NCBI GenBank assembly: GCA_002483265.1 | Contig: DLHO01000005.1 | Location: 47,097 to 111,096, forward strand | Origin: Flavobacteriales bacterium UBA7666 | Lineage (GTDB): Bacteria > Bacteroidota > Bacteroidia > Flavobacteriales_D > Crocinitomicaceae | Reading direction: 5' to 3' | DNA: 64,000 nucleotides | Shown: positions 26,183-34,071 of the stretch, piece after piece | How positions within the stretch are numbered: position 1 is the stretch's first letter | How the letters are laid out: each line of letters starts with the position of its first letter | Position numbers and translations under genes: made by a program | Notes under the pieces: model-generated | Databases searched by the model: none | The model's input: the letters and a program-made list of their open reading frames with translations, nothing else | Told to the model about the DNA's origin: nothing

Positions 26183-27850
26183 ATGGAATCGTTGCATCGC
26201 ATTTTTAGTTTCACACCTATGTCAGCAAATGACCTGGGATTTAATCGTCTGGATTTCTGGATCTTCTTCCTGGCGTTTATGGTGCTTTTTAGTTTCCTTC
26301 ACAAACAACGGTTGCTGCGCAGTATGTTCATTACGGTGGCAAGTTTGTTCCTGTATTTCAAAACTTCAGGTTTTTTCGTAACACTTTTGGCACTTTCAGT
26401 AGTTGTCAATTTCTTTTTGGGGAAATGGATCTTTCGGGTCGACAACAAATCGGGACGCAAATGGATTATTGCATTTTCCGCAATTTTCAATTTACTTTTT
26501 CTGGGTTACTTTAAATATGCACACTTCTTCACGGATTCCTTCAACAAAATGTTTCATACCAAGTATGAGATCTTCAACGTCTTTGCTCAATGGGGAAATG
26601 GATTTTTCGGAGACGGAACCTTTGAAAACATGATCCTGATGCCGGCTGGTATCAGTTTCTTTACCTTCCAATCCATCAGTTATGTGGTGGATATTTACCG
26701 GAAAGAAATTGAACCTGTTAAAAGCATTTGGGATTATTCCTTCTACGTAACATACTTCCCGCATGTACTCATGGGGCCAATTGTTCGAGCACGGGATTTT
26801 ATTCCACAGATTTATCAAAAATTCAAGCTAAGCCAAAAAGAGTTCAGTGAAGCGGTTTTCCAGATCATGAAAGGTCTTTTCAAAAAGATCGTGCTGGCAG
26901 ATTTCATTGCAACACACTTTATAGACGCCATTGTTGACAACCCCGATGCTTACCCCGGCTATTGGAGCGTCATTGCTATGTGGGGATATTCCTTACAGAT
27001 TTACGGCGATTTCTCCGGTTACACAGATATTGCCATTGGAATTTCCAAACTGATGGGCTTCGAATTGTTACCGAACTTTAATTCTCCCTACAAAGCAAAC
27101 AGCGTGGCCGATTTCTGGAGAAGGTGGCACAAATCGTTGGGTTCCTGGCTAAAGGATTACTTATATATTCCATTGGGAGGAAACAAGAAAGGAACTATCG
27201 GGACTTTCATTGCAATTATCGTCATTTTTGTTTTCCTGATTTTCATTACCGGCTGGTATGAACTGATCTTTGTCTACGTTGGTTTAATGAGTTTGTATGG
27301 AATTGCCATTCTGATCAGTCCGAAGGTAAAAACCTTCATGTACCGCGACTTAAACCTATTGATCACGATGATCCTGGGTGGATTGTGGCACGGAGCTTCA
27401 CAAAATTTTGTGATTTGGGGAGCAATGAACGGATTGGCTTTGGTTATTTACAATCACTGGAAGAAGGTTTCTCCCTACGAAAAGAGTTCCTGGTGGATTG
27501 TGCATTTCTGGAAGATTTTGCTAACATTCAACTTCATCACTTTTACACGGATTTGGTTCCGATTGAAGGCAGAAAGTGCACCGTCAAACATGCTGGATCG
27601 GATTTTCAACAATTTCAATTTTGAATGGGAAACATTTCAGGCTTTGATGAACACCTATTCTTCTGCCCTTTTGGTCATGTTACTCGGTTTTTTCCTTCAC
27701 TGGATGCCCCAAAAATGGAAAGATTTCATGGTCGGTAGTTTCGTAAAAACCCACATGGTCGTTCAGATGTTAATAATTGCAATATTCATTGTGATCTTGT
27801 ATCAGGCAGCTTCCAATTCCTTTCATCCTTTTGTATATTTGGAGTTCTAA
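26183..27850 (+). CDS. MBOAT family membrane-bound O-acyltransferase (AlgI-like)
   Basis: A 555-aa polytopic inner-membrane protein with about 10-12 hydrophobic segments. The family signatures are MPAGISFFTFQSISYVVD, the GDFSGYTDIAIGISKLMGF block, FWRRWHKSLGSWLKDYLYIP and GGLWHGAS with the invariant catalytic His403. AlgI-type MBOATs move acetyl groups from a cytoplasmic donor across the membrane to an SGNH partner, which acetylates alginate, peptidoglycan or other polysaccharide. Two SGNH genes directly upstream supply such partners. Start Met at 26183 removes 24 residues of poor quality that overlap the upstream gene. The polysaccharide target is unknown; no alginate genes are in the window. 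Confidence 0.88.
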   Translation: MESLHRIFSFTPMSANDLGFNRLDFWIFFLAFMVLFSFLHKQRLLRSMFITVASLFLYFKTSGFFVTLLALSVVVNFFLGKWIFRVDNKSGRKWIIAFSAIFNLLFLGYFKYAHFFTDSFNKMFHTKYEIFNVFAQWGNGFFGDGTFENMILMPAGISFFTFQSISYVVDIYRKEIEPVKSIWDYSFYVTYFPHVLMGPIVRARDFIPQIYQKFKLSQKEFSEAVFQIMKGLFKKIVLADFIATHFIDAIVDNPDAYPGYWSVIAMWGYSLQIYGDFSGYTDIAIGISKLMGFELLPNFNSPYKANSVADFWRRWHKSLGSWLKDYLYIPLGGNKKGTIGTFIAIIVIFVFLIFITGWYELIFVYVGLMSLYGIAILISPKVKTFMYRDLNLLITMILGGLWHGASQNFVIWGAMNGLALVIYNHWKKVSPYEKSSWWIVHFWKILLTFNFITFTRIWFRLKAESAPSNMLDRIFNNFNFEWETFQALMNTYSSALLVMLLGFFLHWMPQKWKDFMVGSFVKTHMVVQMLIIAIFIVILYQAASNSFHPFVYLEF

Positions 27851-27852
27851 AA

Positions 27853-27895
27853 AATGGAGAAATTCAAGATCTTTTCAATTCTCAATTAATATTGT
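27853..27895. repeat. Imperfect inverted repeat of the GGAGAA-TTGA type
   Basis: AAATGGAGAAATTCAAG faces CTTTTCAATTCTCAATT across a few nt, between the MBOAT stop and lipB. Related sequence forms a perfect 19-bp hairpin at 34019-34065, so this may be a degraded copy of the same element. Confidence 0.45.
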
Positions 27896-27897
27896 TT

Positions 27898-28596
27898 ATG
27901 TTACCAGAAGTTCACTTTCGAGATTTGGGGTTGATTGATTATCAAGAGGCTTGGGATTACCAGGAAAAACTCTTTGGGGAAACCATTGCCCTGAAAATCG
28001 AACGCAGAAATGAAACCAGTTCGGAGGAAACAAAAAATCACCTCTTGTTTTGTGAGCATCCACATGTTTTTACGCTGGGGAAAAGTGGCACGGAAGATCA
28101 TTTGCTTTTGAGCGAAAGCGGTTTGGAAGAACATGAAGCCAAGTTTTATAAGATCAATCGAGGAGGAGATATTACGTATCATGGCCCCGGGCAATTGGTT
28201 GCTTATCCACTTTTGGATCTCGATTATTTTTTCACGGATATTCACAAATACATGCGTTATCTGGAGGAGGCGGTTATTCAGGTGTTGGCACATTACGGAG
28301 TCACAGGTGAACGTTCGCAAGGTTTTACCGGTGTGTGGATCGATGCAGATAAACCCACAGCACGCAAGATCTGTGCTATGGGGGTAAAATCATCTCGCTG
28401 GGTAACTATGCACGGGATTGGCTTCAATATAAATTCAAATCTTTCTTACTTTTCTCACATTGTGCCTTGCGGAATTGAAGATAAATCAGTAACTTCCTTG
28501 CAACAGGAACTTGGTAGAGCTGTTGATATGCAGGAAGTAAAAGACCTCCTAAAGGAAAAACTGGCCTCCCAATTCGGATACACTTACGCACAATAG
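27898..28596 (+). CDS. lipB: Octanoyl-[acyl-carrier-protein]:protein N-octanoyltransferase
   Basis: A 232-aa cytosolic enzyme that moves octanoate from ACP to lipoyl domains, the first step of endogenous lipoate assembly. Motifs visible are LLFCEHPHVFTLGKSG, RGGDITYHGPGQLVAYP, and ARKICAMGVKSSRWVTMHG with the conserved Lys. FSHIVPCGIED carries the catalytic Cys. Start ATG at 27898 (MLPEVHFRDLG); TTG 27892 is a less likely alternative. It is 2 nt upstream of a serine hydrolase gene on the same strand. lipA is not in the window. Confidence 0.93.
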   Translation: MLPEVHFRDLGLIDYQEAWDYQEKLFGETIALKIERRNETSSEETKNHLLFCEHPHVFTLGKSGTEDHLLLSESGLEEHEAKFYKINRGGDITYHGPGQLVAYPLLDLDYFFTDIHKYMRYLEEAVIQVLAHYGVTGERSQGFTGVWIDADKPTARKICAMGVKSSRWVTMHGIGFNINSNLSYFSHIVPCGIEDKSVTSLQQELGRAVDMQEVKDLLKEKLASQFGYTYAQ

Positions 28597-28598
28597 TC

Positions 28599-29855
28599 AT
28601 GAAACGCACCCTGCTCAAATGGTTAAAGCGAACCGGTTGGTTTGTCTTAATTCTATTTTTATCCCTCAATATTTTTGTTCTTTTAAGCGGTAGATTTTAC
28701 CTGTACAAAGGAATTTATTACACCTATTTGCAGGGAGAGACTTCTCCAACAATCTACGATCTGGATAAATTCCACAATGCCACTGTCAAAGCCCCAAAGC
28801 AAGGTGAAGCATGGAGTTTTAAACTCTCTCCTGGTGAAGCGCTCGGCAAAAATGACCTGAAATACATGGATACCTGGAAGACATCTTCATTTTTAGTGGT
28901 GAAAAATAACCAAGTTATATACGAACGTTACTGGGACGAGCATCACCCGGAAACGGTTTCCAATTCATTCTCTGCCGCAAAAACAGTCGTGAGCATGCTT
29001 ATCGGAATTGCGCTGGAAGAAGGAGATATCAAAAGTCTGGACGAACCCGTTTACAAATACATTCCGGAATTTACCGGGAAAGGGAAAGAGAAAATTACCA
29101 TTCGGCATTTGCTTGCCATGTCTTCAGGTTTGGATTGGACTGAAAGTGGAAAAAATCCCTTGTCTGAAAACGCAGAATCCTATTATGGGTGGGATTTAAG
29201 AGGATTGGTCACCCGCCAGCACGTGGAGCGCGCACCTGGAAAAGAATTCATTTACCAAAGCGGGAATTCTCAGCTATTGGGTTTCATTATTGAAAAAGCA
29301 ACCGGCAAAGACTTAGCTCACTACGCTTCCGAAAAATTATGGCAGCCAATCGGTGCTGAATCTGACGCATTCTGGAGTTTGGATAAAAAAGGTGGTGACG
29401 AAAAAGCTTTCTGTTGTTTATACAGTACTACCCGTGATTTCGCCCACATTGGAAAACTATTGATTAATCATGGCAAATGGAATGACAAACAAGTTATTCC
29501 GGCTCCCTACTTTGATGAAATGGTCAAAAATCCGGTTATGACAACAGAAGAAGGCGTTCCGAATACACGTTACGGTTTACATATCTGGACTTATGTAAGT
29601 AATGGTCATCCGGTTTATTATTGCCGTGGAATTAAAGGCCAATACATCATTGCTATTCCTGATGAGCAATTGATCATTGTGCGAACCGGTCACAAACGCG
29701 CACCGGATACCGATCCAAAAATCCTGAAAACAGCAAATACCAAAGCCAACCAGGAGAAAATTGGTCATCCATCCGATTTATTCGAATATATCCGGATGGG
29801 AAGAAATGTAGCAGCTTTCAATTCCTTCAAACCTTCCGACTATTTGGAGTTCTAA
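28599..29855 (+). CDS. Membrane-anchored serine hydrolase, beta-lactamase class C / PBP fold
   Basis: A 418-aa protein anchored by one N-terminal membrane segment (about 14-33, WFVLILFLSLNIFVLLSG) with the catalytic domain outside. The SxxK motif is SAAK with Ser125 and Lys128, and the YxN motif is YQSGN near residue 222. A C-terminal GIKGQYI segment may replace the third KTG-type motif. The family includes esterases, D-amino-acid peptidases and D-Ala-D-Ala carboxypeptidases; the substrate cannot be assigned. Its gene follows lipB by 2 nt and ends the run. Length is usual for the family. Confidence 0.85.
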   Translation: MKRTLLKWLKRTGWFVLILFLSLNIFVLLSGRFYLYKGIYYTYLQGETSPTIYDLDKFHNATVKAPKQGEAWSFKLSPGEALGKNDLKYMDTWKTSSFLVVKNNQVIYERYWDEHHPETVSNSFSAAKTVVSMLIGIALEEGDIKSLDEPVYKYIPEFTGKGKEKITIRHLLAMSSGLDWTESGKNPLSENAESYYGWDLRGLVTRQHVERAPGKEFIYQSGNSQLLGFIIEKATGKDLAHYASEKLWQPIGAESDAFWSLDKKGGDEKAFCCLYSTTRDFAHIGKLLINHGKWNDKQVIPAPYFDEMVKNPVMTTEEGVPNTRYGLHIWTYVSNGHPVYYCRGIKGQYIIAIPDEQLIIVRTGHKRAPDTDPKILKTANTKANQEKIGHPSDLFEYIRMGRNVAAFNSFKPSDYLEF

Positions 29856-29893
29856 AACAATTACATAGGGAATTATAACTGCGTTTCTCCTCA

Positions 29894-29921
29894 TTGCGGT
29901 CTGGACTTTTTCTTATATTCG
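29894..29921 (+). promoter_or_regulatory. Weak promoter of the GT39-like gene
   Basis: ATTG at 29894, 17 nt, then TATATTCG at 29914-29921, one mismatch from TAnnTTTG in each box. Distance to the ATG at 29961 is about 40 nt. The candidate lacks a perfect -7 element. Confidence 0.35.
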
Positions 29922-29960
29922 TGATCTTAGACCGGACACACTTAGCTGGCCGAATGACTT

Positions 29961-31394
29961 ATGAATCATACCAACTATACAAGATATTATCTTCCGTTTT
30001 TTTTTATTCTTCTGGGTTTTGTTCTTAAAGGGCTTTTTCTGGGATCCAACTCTTTGGGCGGAGATGAACCGTTCAGCGTGTATCATTCACAGCAGTCATT
30101 AGATAGTTTGTTTGGGATCTTTCAGAAAGAGAACAATCCACCGCTGCATTTTTTGCTGCTGCATTATTGGATCAATTTTTTTGGTGTTTCTGAAGTTTCG
30201 GTGAGGATTCCTTCCCTAATTTTCAGCTCTTTCACCGTGCTTTTTGTTTATCGGATCGGATTAAAGTTTTTCAACCTGCGTGTCGCAGTCATTGCATCCA
30301 TCATTTTCACCTTCTCCACCTATCAGGTTCTTTATGCACATGAAGCAAGAGCTTATGCACTAATGGGTTTCCTTGTTTCCGTTTCCATGTTTTATTACTT
30401 GGAGATTATTCATTCAAAAACCAGAATCAAGTGGCAATTATTCTGGTTCTTCCTGGCAAACATACTACTGATATACACACACTTTTTTGGATTTTTCATC
30501 CTGTTCATTCAATTTTTCTTCATTCTCTTTCAACGAAAACTTCTCAAGGAATTTTACCGCTTCCTCTTCCTTTTTGTAGTTGTCATGCTGCTTGCATATT
30601 CGCCTTATCTCTGGCTGATTTTGGATCGTTTTTCAAGTTCGGCTAGAGGAACCTGGCTGGCGCCTCCGACCGGTATCAATGCACTTTATGAAATGCTTAG
30701 GGCTTTCAGTAATGCTCCTGTTACAGCAGTATTTACCATTACAGCATTAATTCTTGGTTTTATTCTTCTGATAGCAAAACGCAAACAAAATACCAATAGA
30801 TTAGCCACCAGTCTGGTTCTATGCTGGTTCTACATTCCGTTCATATTTATATTTATGATCTCATTTTGGATTCCCACGTTCCTCGATCGCTACCTGATGT
30901 TTATTGAGATTGGTTTTCCTCTTTTGGTAGCAGTTTCAACGGATTTTATAATTCAAAAACCAAAATTACGCCTCTTGATTCCATGTTTTATCTGCTTGTT
31001 GTTTATGGTAACGATTAAACCCAATAAAACGAACAAGCGCGAGGTACGGGAAACCGTTCAGTTGGTGAAGCAGCTTGAAAACGACAGCACTTTAGTTTTG
31101 GTAGCTCCGGTTCATTTTTCACTGAACTTTATCTATTACTACGACCGAAATTTATTCAAGTCTTCCGATACTGAATTTGTCAAAAAGAAATTAAGTGAAC
31201 GGCAGCTTTTCTGTATCAACAGCCTAGAAGGTATGGATTACAAATCAGCAAAACGCATTATTCTTGTAGATGCCGCAAGTAATTTTTCTTCTCCAAACAA
31301 CAACATTCTTAATACACTGAACGCAGAATTCAATCAAACGAATAAACATCATGTCGAAGAGATTTTTGACATTTATGAATTCAGGCAGAAATAA
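29961..31394 (+). CDS. Polytopic glycosyltransferase, GT39/ArnT-like
   Basis: A 477-aa inner-membrane protein. Around ten hydrophobic segments start at about 8-28 (PFFFILLGFVLKGLFLG) and continue to about 355, with a soluble C-terminal part of about 110 residues. The first periplasmic loop holds SLGGDEPFSVYH with an Asp-Glu pair, the acidic catalytic signature of GT39/GT83-type enzymes, and NNPPLHFLLLHYWINFFG follows. APxxL- and YxHEARAYALMGF-type blocks are also present (YAHEARAYALMGF). These enzymes use polyprenyl-phosphate sugars to glycosylate lipids, proteins or glycans. The donor and acceptor are unknown. It stands alone between lipB/hydrolase and the small unknown gene at 31465. Confidence 0.82.
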   Translation: MNHTNYTRYYLPFFFILLGFVLKGLFLGSNSLGGDEPFSVYHSQQSLDSLFGIFQKENNPPLHFLLLHYWINFFGVSEVSVRIPSLIFSSFTVLFVYRIGLKFFNLRVAVIASIIFTFSTYQVLYAHEARAYALMGFLVSVSMFYYLEIIHSKTRIKWQLFWFFLANILLIYTHFFGFFILFIQFFFILFQRKLLKEFYRFLFLFVVVMLLAYSPYLWLILDRFSSSARGTWLAPPTGINALYEMLRAFSNAPVTAVFTITALILGFILLIAKRKQNTNRLATSLVLCWFYIPFIFIFMISFWIPTFLDRYLMFIEIGFPLLVAVSTDFIIQKPKLRLLIPCFICLLFMVTIKPNKTNKREVRETVQLVKQLENDSTLVLVAPVHFSLNFIYYYDRNLFKSSDTEFVKKKLSERQLFCINSLEGMDYKSAKRIILVDAASNFSSPNNNILNTLNAEFNQTNKHHVEEIFDIYEFRQK

Positions 31395-31416
31395 GGAATC
31401 GATCCGGAAGTCTCCA

Positions 31417-31441
31417 AAAGTTACTGCTTTTTAGTAACTTT
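31417..31441. promoter_or_regulatory. 9-bp inverted repeat overlapping the -7 box of the gene at 31465
   Basis: Arms AAAGTTACT (31417-31425) and AGTAACTTT (31433-31441) with a 7-nt centre. The right arm contains the -7 element TAACTTTG at 31435-31442. Candidate operator or attenuating structure; the -33 box is unclear. Confidence 0.45.
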
Positions 31442-31442
31442 G
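31435..31442 (+). promoter_or_regulatory. Bacteroidota -7 element (TAACTTTG)
   Basis: Perfect TAnnTTTG followed by C, about 23 nt before the ATG at 31465. The same sequence (TAACTTTGC) occurs before purF. Confidence 0.45.
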
Positions 31443-31464
31443 CAATCCAAAAGATTAAAAAACA

Positions 31465-31875
31465 ATGCGCGAAGAATTGAAAGGTCCTGTTGTTGAAAAT
31501 GTAAAAGTAGTTGTAGTTCCGGAGATCAATGAAGAAGGCGGAACACAGCACTATGTCTATCTTTTGAACCTACGTGATGATATAATGGAAGGAATCATTA
31601 TCACTAGCCGTGGTTATGGAGAAGATATAAATACAGGTGAGAAAATCAAAACATCTACTTTGCGCCATTCCCTGGAAGTCCTTTTACCCGATGAAGCAGC
31701 TAAAATAGAACCTATTATGGAAGATGTATTTGGTCTGACGAACGAATATTGGGTTTCTTTCTGGGCTGAAGATGTAATGTATGACAAACGCTTCATTTTC
31801 TTACCTGAAACTATCCATGAGAAGAATATGACCTCCATTCCAAAAATGGGTGGAAAAGGCGTCATAATCGGATAG
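31465..31875 (+). CDS. Conserved hypothetical protein, cytosolic
   Basis: A 136-aa protein with no signal or membrane segment. It starts MREELKGPVVENVKVVVVPE and has a regular beta-rich pattern: HYVYLLNLRDDIMEGIIITS, then RGYGEDINTGEKIKTSTLRH, a LEPIMEDVFGLTNEYWVSFW segment and a last FIFLPETIHEKNMT motif, cited as short pieces. I recall unnamed proteins of similar sequence in flavobacteria but cannot give a function. It is preceded by its own promoter candidate and followed by an FkbM gene after 46 nt. Confidence 0.7.
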   Translation: MREELKGPVVENVKVVVVPEINEEGGTQHYVYLLNLRDDIMEGIIITSRGYGEDINTGEKIKTSTLRHSLEVLLPDEAAKIEPIMEDVFGLTNEYWVSFWAEDVMYDKRFIFLPETIHEKNMTSIPKMGGKGVIIG

Positions 31876-31921
31876 ATCGACCAAACCTGTCAAATCCTTA
31901 TATTTAATCTAAAAAAGAACT

Positions 31922-32707
31922 ATGCGATCCATAAAAAAACTACTCTATCGAACATTAGGTATCAATGGTTATTTAGCTGTTCTGAGAAAGTTCTTTTTTC
32001 TGGCGTATAAATCCGGGATTCTTAAGAACAATCCCACTTTTAAATGGCATTATTTCGTAAAGAAATTGGTAAAGCCCGGATACGTTGTAATCGATATCGG
32101 TGCAAATCTGGGTTATTTTTCCAACACATTCTGTAAGGCTACAGGATCAACCGGTAAAGTATTCAGCGTGGAACCGGTTACTCCTTTCCGAAGACAATTG
32201 ACCAAACAACTTTCATGGGCAAAGAACAATACCATTTACGGTTTTGCGCTTGGAGCAGAAAACATAGACGAAATTGTACTTGGGATTCCACAATCTGTGA
32301 GAGAACTGGGATATCTGAGAACTGGTCTTCCATCCATTTTACATGGCGAAAACGAAAAAGCAGATGAGAAAAACACCTTTGCTTCTTCCTTAAAAAAGGG
32401 AAGTGAAGTTTTTGCAGATTTAGAAAAGATCGATTACATCAAATGTGATATTGAAGGTTACGAGTGGATCGTTTTTCAGGATATGAAAGAAGTGTTTGCC
32501 AGTAAAAAACCAATTATTCAAGCAGAATGCTGGGAACAAAACTTCGACGAAGTGCTGGCTTTCTTTATCGATTTAGATTATGTCACCTACAAATTAAATA
32601 ATGGGAAATTGACTGCATTAAGTGATCTTCCAAAAGAAATGTGGGGAAATGACGATAAACTATTTGTTCCAAAGGAAAAGCTTGGTTTGATTCAGGAGTA
32701 TATTTGA
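31922..32707 (+). CDS. FkbM family S-adenosylmethionine-dependent methyltransferase
   Basis: A 261-aa cytosolic protein. The SAM-binding motif I is VIDIGANLGYFSNTF (residues about 57-71), followed by VFSVEPVTPF (motif II acidic end) and DYIKCDIEGYEWIVF with the D-I-E-G-Y-E block typical of FkbM enzymes. These O-methylate sugars or glycan precursors, so a link to the upstream membrane glycosyltransferase is possible but unproven. A basic, hydrophobic N-terminal helix precedes the fold. The gene ends at a region of nested inverted repeats (32710-32827). Confidence 0.83.
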   Translation: MRSIKKLLYRTLGINGYLAVLRKFFFLAYKSGILKNNPTFKWHYFVKKLVKPGYVVIDIGANLGYFSNTFCKATGSTGKVFSVEPVTPFRRQLTKQLSWAKNNTIYGFALGAENIDEIVLGIPQSVRELGYLRTGLPSILHGENEKADEKNTFASSLKKGSEVFADLEKIDYIKCDIEGYEWIVFQDMKEVFASKKPIIQAECWEQNFDEVLAFFIDLDYVTYKLNNGKLTALSDLPKEMWGNDDKLFVPKEKLGLIQEYI

Positions 32708-32709
32708 GA

Positions 32710-32827
32710 GATGTAAGACATAAGACTAGAGACGTAAGACAAGATTTTACATAAAAAAACCTCGACATTCAATCATTGAAGTCGAGGTTTTTACTTAAAA
32801 CAAATCTGTCTTGAGTCTTATGTCTTA
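32710..32827. repeat. Nested inverted repeat around a terminator
   Basis: The outer left arm contains TAAGACATAAGACT (32715-32728); the outer right arm contains its complement AGTCTTATGTCTTA (32814-32827), whose end overlaps the hppD stop codon. A second, imperfect copy of the GTAAGAC motif lies within the left arm. The inner part is the strong hairpin at 32754-32792. Confidence 0.65.
32754..32792. terminator. Strong bidirectional terminator between FkbM and hppD genes
   Basis: Arms AAAAACCTCGAC / GTCGAGGTTTTT, with an inner TTCAAT / ATTGAA continuation separated by a bulged A and a single-nt loop. A and T runs flank it on both sides. Confidence 0.9.
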
Positions 32828-33988
32828 AAGAGTTCCTCTTTTCTCTTGTTCTCTTTCAATGGATTCAAACAAAGCTTTGAAATTTCCAGCTCCAAATCCT
32901 TTTGCTCCCATTCTCTGAATAACCTCGAAGAACACTGTCGGGCGATCTTCCACTGGTTTCGTGAAGATTTGCAATAAATAACCTTCCTCATCCGCATCGA
33001 TCATAATTCCCAATTTTTGCAACTCTTTGATGTCTTCCTTGAATTTCGACATATGGTCTTTCAAACGCTCAGGGATTGCATCGTAATATGCTTGCGGAGG
33101 TGTTGACAAGAATTCAATTCCACGAGAGCGCATATCTGCCACTGTTGTGATAATATCGTCTGTAGCAACCGCGATATGTTGAACACCCTCACCCTCATAA
33201 AAATCAATGTATTCTTCGATTTGGGATCGTTTTTTACCTTCAGCAGGTTCGTTGATCGGGAACTTAATGCGTCCGTTTCCGTTCGACATTACTTTCGACA
33301 TCAAGGCAGAATATTCCGTAGTGATTTGTTTATCATCGAATGATAAGAAGTTTACAAATCCCATGACATCTTCAAACCATTTTACAGCTTCATTCATTCT
33401 ATTCCATCCGGTATTTCCAACCATGTGATCGATAAACTTCAATCCAACCGGAGCCGGATTGTAAGTTGACTTATACTCAACATAACCCGGCATAAAAATA
33501 CCTGTGTAATTTTTGCGTTCAACGAATACAAAAACAGTCTCACCATAAGCTCCATAAATTCCGGAACGAACGACTTCTCCGTGTTCATCGGATTCAACCA
33601 TTGGCTCAAAAAAGGATTTCGCTCCTCTTTTGGTTGTTTCTTCGTAGGATTTTCTGGCATCTTCTACCCAAAGTGCAATCACTTTCACTCCGTCACCATG
33701 CTTTTTCACATGTTCTCCGATTGGTGAATCACTCTTCAGTGCCGTTGTTAATACAATTCTGATTTTGTCCTGCTTTAGTACATACGATGCACGATCTTTC
33801 ACACCTGTTTCTAAACCAGCGTAAGCTAAATCCTGAAAACCAAATGCTGTTTTGTAGAAATGAGCAGCTTGTTTTGCGTTCCCCACATAAAACTCCACAT
33901 AATCAGTTCCCAGCAAAGGCAAAAAGTCCTGTGCCCCTTCAAAAATTTTCTCTAGTCCGTATTCAACGTTCTTAATCTCGTTACTCAT
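32825..33988 (-). CDS. hppD: 4-hydroxyphenylpyruvate dioxygenase
   Basis: Converts 4-hydroxyphenylpyruvate to homogentisate in tyrosine breakdown, using non-haem Fe(II). It has 387 aa and a VOC double-domain fold: TDYVEFYVGNAKQAAHFYK in the first domain. The second domain carries the ferrous ligands FIDHMVGN (His), GVQHIAVATDDI (His) and VFFEVIQRMGAKGFG (Glu), with the C-terminal GNFKALFESIEREQEKRGTL. It is 84 nt downstream of hmgA on the same strand, separated from it by a 19-bp hairpin, so the two enzymes of homogentisate metabolism are adjacent but may be differentially expressed. Confidence 0.93.
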   Translation of the reverse strand: MSNEIKNVEYGLEKIFEGAQDFLPLLGTDYVEFYVGNAKQAAHFYKTAFGFQDLAYAGLETGVKDRASYVLKQDKIRIVLTTALKSDSPIGEHVKKHGDGVKVIALWVEDARKSYEETTKRGAKSFFEPMVESDEHGEVVRSGIYGAYGETVFVFVERKNYTGIFMPGYVEYKSTYNPAPVGLKFIDHMVGNTGWNRMNEAVKWFEDVMGFVNFLSFDDKQITTEYSALMSKVMSNGNGRIKFPINEPAEGKKRSQIEEYIDFYEGEGVQHIAVATDDIITTVADMRSRGIEFLSTPPQAYYDAIPERLKDHMSKFKEDIKELQKLGIMIDADEEGYLLQIFTKPVEDRPTVFFEVIQRMGAKGFGAGNFKALFESIEREQEKRGTL

Positions 33989-34018
33989 GTTTCTTTAATT
34001 ATCAGTGTTTTTATATTC

Positions 34019-34065
34019 ATTGAAAATGGAGAATTGACAAGTCTTTTCAATTCTCCATTTTCAAT
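34019..34065. repeat. 19-bp perfect inverted repeat between hmgA and hppD
   Basis: Arms ATTGAAAATGGAGAATTGA / TCAATTCTCCATTTTCAAT with a 9-nt loop. There is no clear T tract on the minus strand, so it may be an attenuator, a stabilising hairpin or a dispersed repeat rather than a plain terminator. A related imperfect copy is at 27853-27895. Confidence 0.75.
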
Positions 34066-34071
34066 TTTCAA

